From: Paramacrobiotus metropolitanus
Lineage: Eukaryota > Tardigrada > Eutardigrada > Parachela > Macrobiotidae
Reading direction: 5' to 3'
DNA length: 64,000 nucleotides
Assembly (NCBI RefSeq): GCF_019649055.1
Contig: NW_026570265.1
Span: 868,001 to 932,000, forward strand
Shown: positions 22,057-32,723 of the stretch, in pieces
Position numbering within the stretch: position 1 is the stretch's first letter
Layout: each line of letters opens with the position of its first letter
Notes under the pieces: model-generated
The model's database searches: none
The model's input: only the letters and a program-made list of their open reading frames with translations
Told to the model about the DNA's origin: nothing
Translations under genes and position numbers: made by a program

Positions 22057-24049
22057 CTAACGCACATACAGTATGTGCGTATGTTCATATATATGAAAAT
22101 ATAAAAATAACGCACATATGTTCATATACCAGTACAGTATATGAAAATTATTAAGAAGCAGTCACTTTCTTAACAGTATATCGCAACTAAATCCTGCAAA
22201 GCACAAAACGCTTACATTTGTCGCACCATGGTGAGGCATCGGTCGTATTGTGGCTTATGTTTATCCATCCGTTTTCCCTGATTAATTAGCTTTTCTGTTG
22301 ATTACGCAAAATTGTGGGTAAAAAATATGGAAACGAAGCTAAAACCAAATTGAAAAAAATCATCATGCGAATTCCGTACGTCTTTTAGTTTTTGTATTTC
22401 CGCTTATGGATAAGTACAAGGTCATATTCGACGTCATTTCCTAACGTCAGTCTTGATTGGTTGGTACCTCTTCACAGGCTGGCAGAGAGCGGAATAGTCC
22501 CGGCTGGAGTAACAAACAGGAAACGTCAACCAACAAACTTTCGTAACTAATAATCGGAGAAACCATCAACTAACCCTTCCATTCATGCGCACGGTGCTGG
22601 CAGACAGGATTTTCAAATGGTTGTACATTAGTGCGTAATGTTTGTCGTAAAGGTTATTAAACCTGGTGAGCTTTTTAATTTGCACACCGATGTTGTACGA
22701 GAAAAACGATGATCATGTCAACAGTGCGAAAGATACTATCAAAACCGTCCAGTGTAGTATACAGAGGTAAAATAGCATTTTGCCTAACCACTTGAGCAAC
22801 CCTCGGCAAACCGGCAGTGGGAACAGCTGTTATGAGACGCCGGCAGCATCCTAAATAAACCCTGCTCTATGCGCAAACTTTTGCTTTTTTACAAAAATTA
22901 CGCGAATTAGTTCTTATGCCTATCGTAGGAAGAACTCATACCTGTTTTTAATTTGTTCCTGATTCATCCAAACTTGTAAACCGATATTTTTAGATGGATG
23001 CATGGTGATCCGGAATACCATACTGCCTTTGACTTGCACACGCTAACTGTTGGTTACGGTGTTACCGGAATCTAGCTATGAATTCGTTGGTGTTGGAATT
23101 CATGTGCGGTAAGCAAAAGGTGTTATTTGCCGGTTGATGTCAGATGCTGATATATCGTGTTGTCTGTCAATTTTCTGAAATAAAGATCAGTTTTATAAAT
23201 TTGCGCTATATATGTTTAATTCTTGCAATAATGCGTTACAGAAAATCTTTTTGGTCACTTCCATCATGCATCTATTTAGTTTAAACTAGTTCTTTTTTGT
23301 ATTTTTATTCTTGACTGGTGAGCTCGTTTATTCGTCATACCTATAACCGGCATCGATATCAATGCAGAAATCTTACTCCTTGTGTTTATCGGCATACCTT
23401 CACACCTTATTTGTTAATTAAGCGCAACAATGAAAGCGGATATACTTATGCTAAAATGCAGATACAAAATTGAAAACAGAAGCCGGCTGTAGCCGTATTA
23501 TACATAGTTCAGTGCACTGCAAGAAATAAGATTTCCCCACAGGAGAGGATCAAGATTACAGTACTAATTTACGTCGAAGGAATTTTAAACTGATGGAGGT
23601 TTAAAAAGATCGACATAGCAGGACAAAATGTCCATCATATAATAGCGAAACGTGATTTGGCATTCTCCAAAGAATATCCCCAAACAAGGCTGCAGATGGT
23701 GATTAAATACTTACGATCAAAGTGTCTTATACGCAGTTGAATGAAACCTTACAATTTATGATACTGGCGATGTCACGCCGGTGTGTGTCTGGCGTCTCCG
23801 AGGTTTCGTCAGGAAGAAAGGTCATTGCGTAATACTAAACGGCAGGGGGACAGCAGCCGATATGTATAGAGATGAAACCCTTTTTATACAGAGTACAGAG
23901 CTCAACCATTTAAAATTTTTAATGTTTATATCTGCTAAATTTTGACGTTTTCCAGCAATCACGCCGCTGCAATGCCAAAATTTTGGAAGCCGATTTGGCG
24001 CATGATCTCGTCTTAAAACCAAGGAAAACGTATTGATTCGGGAACTGAA

Positions 24050-27000
24050 ATGGTAAGTTGCGATAAAATAGTGCTTTTCAATAATACATAAAGTTTTAAA
24101 CTCTAAATTTTAACAGATCATATTCTATAATTTGGCGTATGTATTCTTTGTACGTACTGTATGGAACATTGCCAACTTAAACTACGGTATAAATTATACT
24201 GCACTAAAAATATGCTTGAAGGATACTAATTTTAAAGTACCGTACAGCTACTACATCAATGCCTTCCTACACCTTCCTAATGCTATACATCGCTTACCGT
24301 TACGAGATCACTGCTTCTCGGTCTGGATAAAATTAAGTTCTCTGTTTATCTGACTGCAGCATGGACTTATTAACCGATGCCTGGAGCTTATGGTCATTGA
24401 AAAGTTTGGAGAAGATTTCTGGACTAAACTAAAGTAAAATTAAATAGTTTCAATAAATATATTTAGCACATATAACTACTCTGTATATATTTATACAGCG
24501 TATAATTCGGTCAACATTAGTCGATTGCCAATGGTTAAAACTACATTTACTCCCGTTTTAAGGAAAGAAGCCGACATCAAATTATCGGGAGAATTTCTTA
24601 CGACAGAATTTTATTCCGATGAAAGCACATACAAGATGGTGTTCGCTGCCGAGCGATTAACAGGTAATATCCCTGATCAGTGTGTATTTCCGCTCTGCAT
24701 TTCCCGAATCCAGATCCATTATGATTGCCTGTCGTGCCCATTTACCAACCGTCGGTGTGCATTATTATCGTACAGTAGGGTACCCGTTATGCGAGACATT
24801 CGATTTGCATGCTTAGACACCTTGCACGTATTAGATAAATCCGGCACCTGATTATTTTTTGATTCTGATGCTCATCATAATAATATATTAAGGGTGACTC
24901 CATTGCAAAACACTAACTATGACTGCTCAACGAACGTTACATTTTGCAGTAAAACATGTGAGAAACTAATTTACTAGTTTACTGATATTCGATATCGACA
25001 TTTTTACTGCAGACGTTTTATGCCGCAAACAGCAGTCCGGTAATCATTCCACGTAGATAACTCAGTGTAAAAACACTGATTGGTACTTTCTCCCATTTTA
25101 TATCAACCATAATCAGAATCCCAAAAAAACTTCGTGGATGAAATAGGTGTGCCCGCAGACAAAATTCTGGAAATGTATGGAGAGTATTTCTACGAATTCT
25201 CTGTGGAGTTTCAGTACGACAAATTGCTGCGAGTGCTTGGGAACACCCCGGAAAAATTTCTACAATGCCTGGATACAATGCATTTAGCGCTGGCACGTGT
25301 TTATCCACCAATGAGGTACTGTACTTAAATTACATTTCCGGTGGGTAAACGAGATGTATTCGAAGATATACGGTTAATATTGGATAATCCGCAGACCTCC
25401 GCTATTTACTTGCAAAAAATTACCGGATGGAGATCATGTCATCGGCTATTACTCGAAACGTCCGGCTTTATTGCCCATTGCTGTGGGTTTGATACGCCGA
25501 GCCATTCTGGGACTGTTCAATATATCAATCGAAATAACTGTCCTATCCACTGACACAACGGACGGATGTTATAAAATGCTTATAAAAAATCTTACCGGAA
25601 GTGACACTGTCGAAGCGCAGCGGAATGATGAAGAGCTGGTTAATACCATGTCGAAAAAAACCGGCTTCATGTCACCACTGACTTTCACCGAACTCTTCCC
25701 CTATCATATCCTATTTGACCGTGATTTTAATGTGCTGCAATGCGGTCAAGTCCTTTTTCGCGTGATGCCGTGGATACTGGATGCTGACAGTAAATTAAAC
25801 AGTTGGGCACGCATTGCACGGCCATATATCACTCTCACGTACGAGCACATACTGGATCACCTCAACACGACCTTCCTCCTGGAAGTCACCAGTGCCGCTG
25901 ATGAGAAATTTCGTTTAAACGGGCAAATCATCCACTTGCTGGAAAGCGACTTGCTGCTGTTCATCGGAAGTCCTTATGTGGTGTCGCTTGATGACTTGTA
26001 CCGGAAGGGCTTTTCCATTGCGGACATTGCGCTGTATGATGCCAAGCGGGATTTTTTACTGGCATCGGAAACATTCGATGAGGAGAGGAAGTTGTTTAAG
26101 CGACTGGAAGACTTGACGAATAATTTACAAGAAACTGCCCGACTGATGGCAGTCGAGAAGGCGCGCACTGACCAGTAGGTATTTTCAGTTTAATGCGCTG
26201 TTGAAACTATATGTTAAATATTGCTATATTTGCGCACAAAGCTGTGTATTGTCACAAAGATGTTTATAAACTTGCTTTAAGCTTTAAATATTTACAACCT
26301 TCCTGTACAGCCACCACTCAATCCACTTAAATTACGTAACGCGCGAAAACACGCGCAGTGTTAATTTAAGAGTAAAGTGTTTCGCTTTCAAGGTGTATAG
26401 AATAAATCGCGAATAAATCCGAGATGTGGTTGCCAGACGCAAGAATTAGCCAACAGTGTGCGATTTTTTTGCAGACTGATCTATGATATTCTTCCAAGAC
26501 CAGTTGCCAAACAGTTGAAAATGGGTGAAATGGTGGTACCGCAGCGTTACGAATCGGTCACTATTCTCTTCAGCGGAATTGTGAATTTTGATAAATTTTG
26601 CCTTGCCCGAGATTCCGACAAAGCCGGTATCGAAGTAGTGGACTTACTTAACAATGTTTACAAACATCTGGACAAGCTTCTAGAGCCGTCCCAGAATGCA
26701 GAAGTTTACAAGGTCAGTGAGACCAATTAAGGGGTGTTTTCTTCCGTTTTGTAAATGTGTTGCATCTTTAGCTGCACTTACAATTAGTTTGATAAAATGC
26801 AAAAATACGCAACAATACATATAATATACATACACATATAGGAAATATAGATATTGTACATATTTATGACGCCCTACCACGTGTAAGTTAGTGCTAAAAG
26901 TCCATCCCGGCCCTTTTCATATTACTTTTGTTGAAAACTGTAATGATTTAGAGTAAGCAACATATACAATAGAAGTATTCAAAATCAATATTAATGTCAT

Positions 27001-28027
27001 GACTGCAGATAGAAACCATCCAAGATAATTATCTGGTGGTAAGCGGAGCACCAGAACCGACACTGTACCATGCGAAACGGATTTCGCGATTAGCGCTGCA
27101 GATGATGGAGCGAGTACAGTTTGTCAAAATTGGCAGCCATCACGTTAAGGTGTGTCCATAATATAGTCCGTGATATTGGCTTTATCCCTTGATAAAATAT
27201 TTTTTGTTACTTCCAGTTAACTATCGGGATCAACTCTGGAGAAGTGGTCGCCGGTGTTATTGGCAACCGAATGCCACGCTACTGTTTGTTCGGTAAATGT
27301 TATCACTTACCATGCAACTGCTCTACGATCTTCTCTGTACTGTGCGGCTTTGTCATTGCACGCAGACGGTATCGAAATGGTTGTATTTGTACTTGTGCCG
27401 CGGAAATTAAGTTAATTCCTGAAATTTACATATCAGTTCAAAGTGATAAGTACTCCATTTTTTATAACAGTTTAAATACATGCATATTTTATTCGTTCTC
27501 TTTTTATGAATGCAGGCAATGCAGCTATAAAATAGTGCATACACACATTAAATAAGCGCATTTTTATTATTCCAACAGGTGACTCGGTGAATTTGGCCAG
27601 TAGAACCTTGAAAACCGGCAAACCCGGCCGGATTAATGTCGCCTTTTCTACTTACAAGTAGGTGCTGACCAACAAATTGGTCCAGTTTACAATTAGGACA
27701 GTTGCCAATCGTCTGCACGATCATGGAAGTGGCGAACAAATGTTAATATTTAATAAAAATATGTGGCCTTCTTGCACCATCAAAAATAAGTACTTAAATT
27801 AAATAACAATAACATATACGTATTACGCACAAGTAATAATTTTGATCTACAGTATGTACAATTGCAGGCTACTTCAAACCGGCTACAACTTCACACGGGA
27901 CTTCCAGTTCGACTATTACGGAGAGGTCATCATGAAAAACGTTAAACAACCGGTGCAAGTGTGGCTGCTCGATCGGAAAACGGAGTCATACCAGAAAAAC
28001 ATTTCGCGCCTCTGTGAAATTGCTTAA
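24050..28027 (+). CDS. GUCY1B1: Soluble guanylate cyclase beta subunit
   Basis: Nitric-oxide receptor subunit; with an alpha partner it makes cGMP from GTP. CDS is join(24050..24052, 24360..24433, 24563..24663, 25147..25315, 25395..26174, 26475..26712, 27009..27149, 27217..27292, 27579..27657, 27868..28027), 606 aa (human beta1 619). The first coding exon is only the ATG before a GTAAGT donor; exon 2 then gives [17 protein letters not shown], in register with the beta1 N-terminus. The HNOB domain keeps the candidate heme-ligand His in LDTMHLAL and the Y-x-S-x-R heme-propionate motif as YYSKR. HNOBA ([10 protein letters not shown]) and a coiled-coil follow, then the catalytic domain with [28 protein letters not shown] and a C-terminal QVWLLDRK. 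Like other beta subunits it has Gly where alpha subunits carry the first metal-binding Asp, so it should need an alpha partner. All junctions are in phase. Confidence 0.95.
26326..26370. repeat. Imperfect palindrome in guanylate cyclase intron
   Basis: CTTAAATTA (26326-26334) and TAATTTAAG (26362-26370) are exact reverse complements, enclosing short GCGCG/CGCGC arms. It lies within the intron between 26174 and 26475. Confidence 0.5.
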
Positions 28028-29791
28028 CAATGATGTATTTCGGTAGCATCGATATATTCTTGGGGCCTTTTTATGCTGATATTCATAGCATATGCCTTAC
28101 TTTCAAATTTCACTGTCGGCAGTGATTGCCGAATTTCTTCGCTACAATGTGATGAAAGTCTTCGGTTACCAATTCAGATCTATAATCTGCCTTTCAAAAT
28201 GCCCATCCAAATGCTAAAAGGAATAAAATTTTCGCAGGCGTGTACGCATCACATGCAATTCTAGATTATATTTACGTTTTTTTAATGCACAGATTTTATG
28301 AAATGTGACATCGAACAACAAGGTCAGATTTCTTTCTGACACCAACAACAAATACATCGACAGTTTTGTCGGGATTGTCGTAGGTCATCGCGTGACAAAC
28401 GTCGCCAACTCGTAAGTTAAAGGCAAGATACGATTATTAAAATGGCACCCTGGAGTGATTTTGACAACCGGCTATTCGAATTCAGCTGTGCGAGCGGCAG
28501 GTCTGTAATTCTCCACTCTGGCAAAAAGTATTTTAAGTTAATCATGTTCTATCCCAAATGATGTTTTCGCCATTCCAACCCTTTTTTTGGGCAAAGCGGT
28601 ATGTGGTGGCACGCACGTCGAGAAGGTAAAACGTAGTTAATGTTAACACTGCAACATGCAGGTGCTCAGTACGAACTGTACAATACACATTGCTCGTTCA
28701 TACACATTATCAGGCTCGAGAAAACTATTATCTTAAAGCTTAAAGTTATTAGATTAGATAACACTGACGGCTGCTCTTATGCTGTGAGCCCTCAAAACAT
28801 CGAACAGTAACAGTTAATAGAATTAAACATTTTATACTTGTGTTACCGCTGGTACACACAGGAAGCTCGCTAAACGCGGTTTAGCGCTTCAAGTTCGCGA
28901 ATTTGCAACTGCTGTTTTCCACCAGCGAGCTGAAATCAGTTCCTCATAGTATCATCAAAAACAAACATACTTGGAGCGTTAAATATTAAAATTTGATTAT
29001 ATATCTACATAAAAAATCTTGGCTCTACGATGCTCTGTGTTTATAAGTAAGTGACATTGGTTCGATCAAAACATCGAAAGTACACACCATATCCATATAC
29101 CGGTTAAAAGAGACAGCAAGCCGGATGTATACGTATACATCTGCACATTGATCAATACATACAGGCAGTTTTGCTCCTGTACCCCAGAAAGGTCAATCAA
29201 CACATCCGTTGAGCGGTGAATTTAAGTGGAGGCACCTGCACATTTTTGAATGCGATATAACAGATCTAGAATAGAAGTGCTGTACACAGCATGGACTTAC
29301 AATATGTTATAGTTATATATCAGTGTAGAATACAGTACGTAATTGCATTTTGATTACTTGAGTAGAAGTACAATATGTAATGGCGATTTATAACTGTAGT
29401 TCCACAGAATAATATCAAGTGCAGCCTGTGCAGGTATGAGTAGTTATTATACGTAGCAACGGATACGAAACAGAGGACACCGGAACTACCTCTAAGCTTG
29501 AAGGTAGAAAATTTGAACTTGGCTTCTTAATATCCGGCAATTATATTATATGTACACTCCAATTGCTAACTTAATCTATGATCCTGCCCGAAGTGAATCA
29601 CCTGCACAACCGGGACGACAAAAGGGTCAGTCAAATCTGCAGAGTACTGCTACTTGCTTAGTTCTAAAAAATGCAATACATGTTTAATATAATTCAATTT
29701 TGAATTAAGAAATTCGTTTTCCATAGAAGATAGCTCCAACCAATGAAGGAAATGCTCCATCATCCCATAATTTATTTGCAATCTGTTATCA
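28028..29791. other. Spacer between guanylate cyclase and retrotransposon
   Basis: About 1.8 kb. A short coding-like stretch on the + strand near 28310-28412 (KVRFLSDTNNKYIDSFVGIV) is preceded by a stop and has no convincing acceptor. An 8-bp-stem hairpin (CGCTAAAC, GCG, GTTTAGCG) lies near 28870. An AATAAA on the - strand at 29776-29771 lies beside the retrotransposon insertion site and may be the original mortalin poly(A) signal. No gene is supported. Confidence 0.4.
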
Positions 29792-30184
29792 TGACGGAGA
29801 GACGAGTACGATAGGGATAATACCGTAATATCTATCCTACCGACCTGACTCAACGACAGAGAATGAGCTGATAATTTCAATGTGGCATAGCCAAGAAAAA
29901 TGTGTAAGCTACGAACTACGCGAAGCGAGAATCTGACTGCATTCCGACGATAGATTTTAATAGAAAACTCTCACACTGCCAAACTCCGAATGCCAACCAA
30001 CTGATACCAAAATCCTGTAACTCTCGGACTTATATAGGCGCGAAGCGCGTCCAGTTAGAAAAAGCCAAAAGTATAACCCAAAACAAAGAGAAACTGCGAG
30101 AAAGTACAAAAATATAGCCGACAAGTACGAGTACAGATGTATAGAAGTACGTACATCGCTGCTACTGTACACCATATTCCGTCA
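29792..30184 (-). repeat. 3' LTR
   Basis: 393 bp, TGACGGA...TCCGTCA ends. I found no difference from the other LTR when reading both. On the element's strand it carries an ATTAAA that could serve polyadenylation. The bases next to it inside the element read TTTGCGGGGG on the coding strand, a weak polypurine tract. Confidence 0.95.
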
Positions 30185-30715
30185 CCCCCGCAAACGGCTT
30201 TTGGGGAACCCAACACAAAAAGAAACGAAAGGAACATGAAAAACAGGAATAAAAAACTAAATGAAAATGAGTTCTCACGCTCTCGACTGGGTAAGGCGGG
30301 CAAAATCCATCCTCCGTCCGAGAATGACATGATCCTCCTCCACGGGTGACTGAGTGAGATGGTGAATGAGGAGAGGATCCTTGACGGGGTGGAAGTGAGA
30401 GTTGGCAGGAGAAAGTGAGTTGGCAAAACGGCAGTCGGAGAAAACACAAACAGGAAAATCGTCGGAAAAATAAAGAGGAATTTCAGTGGCAAAAATCAAT
30501 TGAAATTAACGTAAAATCGCCGATGAAAATTCAGCAAAAACATCCGCGAATAAACAGGAGAATAAAAATAAAACGCCACTTCCGCACTGAGGAATATTGT
30601 CAGCAAAATGCACGAAAATCACAAGGGAAAACTGAGCAAAATCCACTCGGAGATCAACAGGGATTCAGTAAAAATTAATGAAAATTCGCAAAATCAGCAG
30701 AAACTGTCAGCGCGA
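30185..30715 (-). other. Retrotransposon 3' non-coding region
   Basis: 531 bp between the RGG ORF stop and the 3' LTR. It is A-rich on the + strand and pyrimidine-rich on the coding strand. The polypurine tract should lie at its end next to 30185. No conserved ORF was seen. Confidence 0.5.
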
Positions 30716-31246
30716 TCAGAATGAGAAGCGAGTCTGCTCAGTACCAGTTGACGGCGGAGCATTCTTGCGGGCATCCACAGCCATCTGCTGACGAAGCTGC
30801 TGTTGTCGTTCGCGCTCCTTATCTGCATCATTCGTAACTGCTGAAGCACCTACTTGGCCAGTGGGAACAGTAGAAGAGCTGGCTGAATTATGGGCAGGGA
30901 CTGAACCATTTCCTCCACCAGCAGTCATATCAACATCGCCATCACGCACAACATTACCAACACTGCCACTCTGTCCATTCTCGGGATCAGCAGCAAGATC
31001 TCGTCCAGCTCGTCGCCAGTTGTCCGTGGGAACAGAGGCATTTTCACCAGCGTTAGCGCTACCACGTCCTCGAGCTTCACCACCGCGGCTTCTACCAGCA
31101 AATCGTCCGCGACGACGACCATAGCCACCTCGCTGCGTTTGAAATCCTGCGGCCATCAGCGTAGTACTGTACAGGCCCTGCAGTAACTGATTCCGATAGT
31201 GTGCACGGGCACGGCCGCCACGTCCACGATTAAAATACGGTGGCAT
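30716..31246 (-). CDS. RGG-rich accessory ORF of the retrotransposon
   Basis: A 176-aa ORF between integrase and the 3' LTR, starting at ATG 31246 (MPPYFNRGRGGRARAHYRNQ). The N-terminal half is Arg/Gly-rich with repeated RG, RGG and GRGR units, followed by a Gly/Ala/Ser-rich linker and a Gln-rich end (RQQQLRQQMA). It has no signal peptide or membrane segment, so although it occupies the env position it is not an envelope-like protein. RGG boxes commonly bind RNA, so a nucleic-acid chaperone or packaging role is a reasonable inference. Gag of the same element also has an RGG-type tract (GRGGYRGNNNRGRGGRGGYG). Confidence 0.7.
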   Translation of the reverse strand: MPPYFNRGRGGRARAHYRNQLLQGLYSTTLMAAGFQTQRGGYGRRRGRFAGRSRGGEARGRGSANAGENASVPTDNWRRAGRDLAADPENGQSGSVGNVVRDGDVDMTAGGGNGSVPAHNSASSSTVPTGQVGASAVTNDADKERERQQQLRQQMAVDARKNAPPSTGTEQTRFSF

Positions 31247-31461
31247 TATCACAAAAAATTCCAACTTTACAAAACAAACTGAGATTCCTAGAGAGAGATC
31301 ACTCTACAGAGAAGAAAACCGAAGAACCCAAAATCAATCCAAATATGTGCAACTGTGAATTTTTGCAATGCGGTGTTTTTACCCACAGTGCTGCAACATA
31401 CAGATACCGAATTAACCTGCCGTCTCGCGGCGGTTACGACAGTTCCCGGGGACTTCGGGGA

Positions 31462-32723
31462 TTACTGTTTATTAATTAGCCTGTCCGGCTGTTTCACTTT
31501 TCTTCCATATCTCGTTCTCACAGGAACGACGGGAACATCCTCGACTTCCGGTTCTGGCAACTCTGGCCTAACAGGAAACTCCTCAATCTCGTCTTCGAGT
31601 TCTTTTTCTACGGGCTTAAGCGGCTTATGACTTGCGCTCATATCTTCCATATCAGTCAGCTCCGGCTCATCCGGTTTTCGCATATTATACGGTCGCATCT
31701 GCGATACGTGCACTACATCCAGTTTCACTGCTCCCCTTTTGTTGCATTGTACTCTGTAGTGAATACTCGACAGTTTCGCCTTCACCTCATATCCGGTGCG
31801 CCAAAGGCCTTCAAACGCCTTATGCTTTCCTTTCGTACGCGCCATAGCTCGCACCATGACTTGATCGCCAATTGCATATTCAACTTCTCGTGCGTTAGCA
31901 TCGTACCGGATCTTATCTTTCAGACGCTGCTGCGTTTCTTCCGCTCGTACCTGATCCAGTGCATCTGACAATGTCAGCTGTAAATGCTGAATAAACAAAT
32001 GCGCAGGAATCGGAAAGTCCTCGTCGCCGTCATACTTCGGAATGAAGTTATCTTGCGGTAAACGCAAGTCTTCACCATACATCAGTTTCGCAGGTGTAAA
32101 ACCGCCAATACGTTTTACCGGCTTCGTGTTAAAGGCGAAACAGATAGCTGGGAGGTACACATCCCAATCTGTTTGCTCATCGTTTATGTATTTAGATATT
32201 GCTTTCTTAAATTCTCCCACACGTTTCTCTGCTAACCCGTTTCCCATATTGTGGTAAGCAACTACCGGCACGTGTGCAATTCCCATGACGGCGGACAATT
32301 CACCAAACATGTCTGACATAAAGTTGGACCCTCTGTCCGACGTCAGATTCTTCAGCACACCAAACGGCATAATTATTTTTTCAAACACGAACTGTGCTAG
32401 CGTAGCACTGTCGTTCGCTTCTACCGCTTGTGCGACAACCCATTTCGAACCATAGTCAACACCGATCATGATGTGTTTTTACCATTTTTAGTTAACGGTA
32501 AACTGCTAGCAACGTCGATCGACCAACAGCTACGCGGATTTACAATCGGATTATGCTGTAAAAATCCAGCAGTTTTCTGGTTAACAGGATTACGCGCCTG
32601 GCACTGTGCACAGGACATCACGTAGTTCGTCACACTTTCTTTCATGTGCGGCCAGTAAAAGTATGCGTGCATCTTTTTTGTACGTGGATTCAATGCCTTG
32701 ATGCGCGGCATACTGTGTGTCAT
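31462..32723 (-). CDS. Retrotransposon integrase (in two frames)
   Basis: The zinc-binding part of integrase begins in the reverse-transcriptase frame (HDTQYAAH supplies the two His) and continues in a second frame from about 32723 (YFYWPHMKE, then CAQC for the two Cys). After a break near 32470 the core continues in a third frame: the catalytic triad is the Asp in SIDVASSLP, the Asp in SDRGSNFMSDMF and the Glu in AEKRVGEFKKAI. The C-terminus (residues about 200-335 of the last frame) is charged and ends before a stop at 31462. The break at 32470 lies by an A-run. No chromodomain was seen. Confidence 0.85.

Larger units (their letters stand above)
20586..24049. other. Long intergenic region with inverted and direct repeats
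   Basis: About 3.5 kb upstream of both the AKTIP-like and guanylate cyclase genes. It contains a GTAC-rich tract (20761-20830), a 16-bp tandem duplication (21937-21968) and a perfect 32-bp inverted repeat (21978-22056). A short ATG ORF near 22715 (MSTVRKILSKPSSVVYR) ends in an AGAG/GTAAAA donor and could be a leader exon, but no partner exon was found. No gene is supported. Confidence 0.4.

Noticed and set aside
29957-30175. 72-aa ORF repeated exactly at 40302-40520
   Set aside because: It is LTR sequence; the identity comes from the paired LTRs and the start lies in the LTR.
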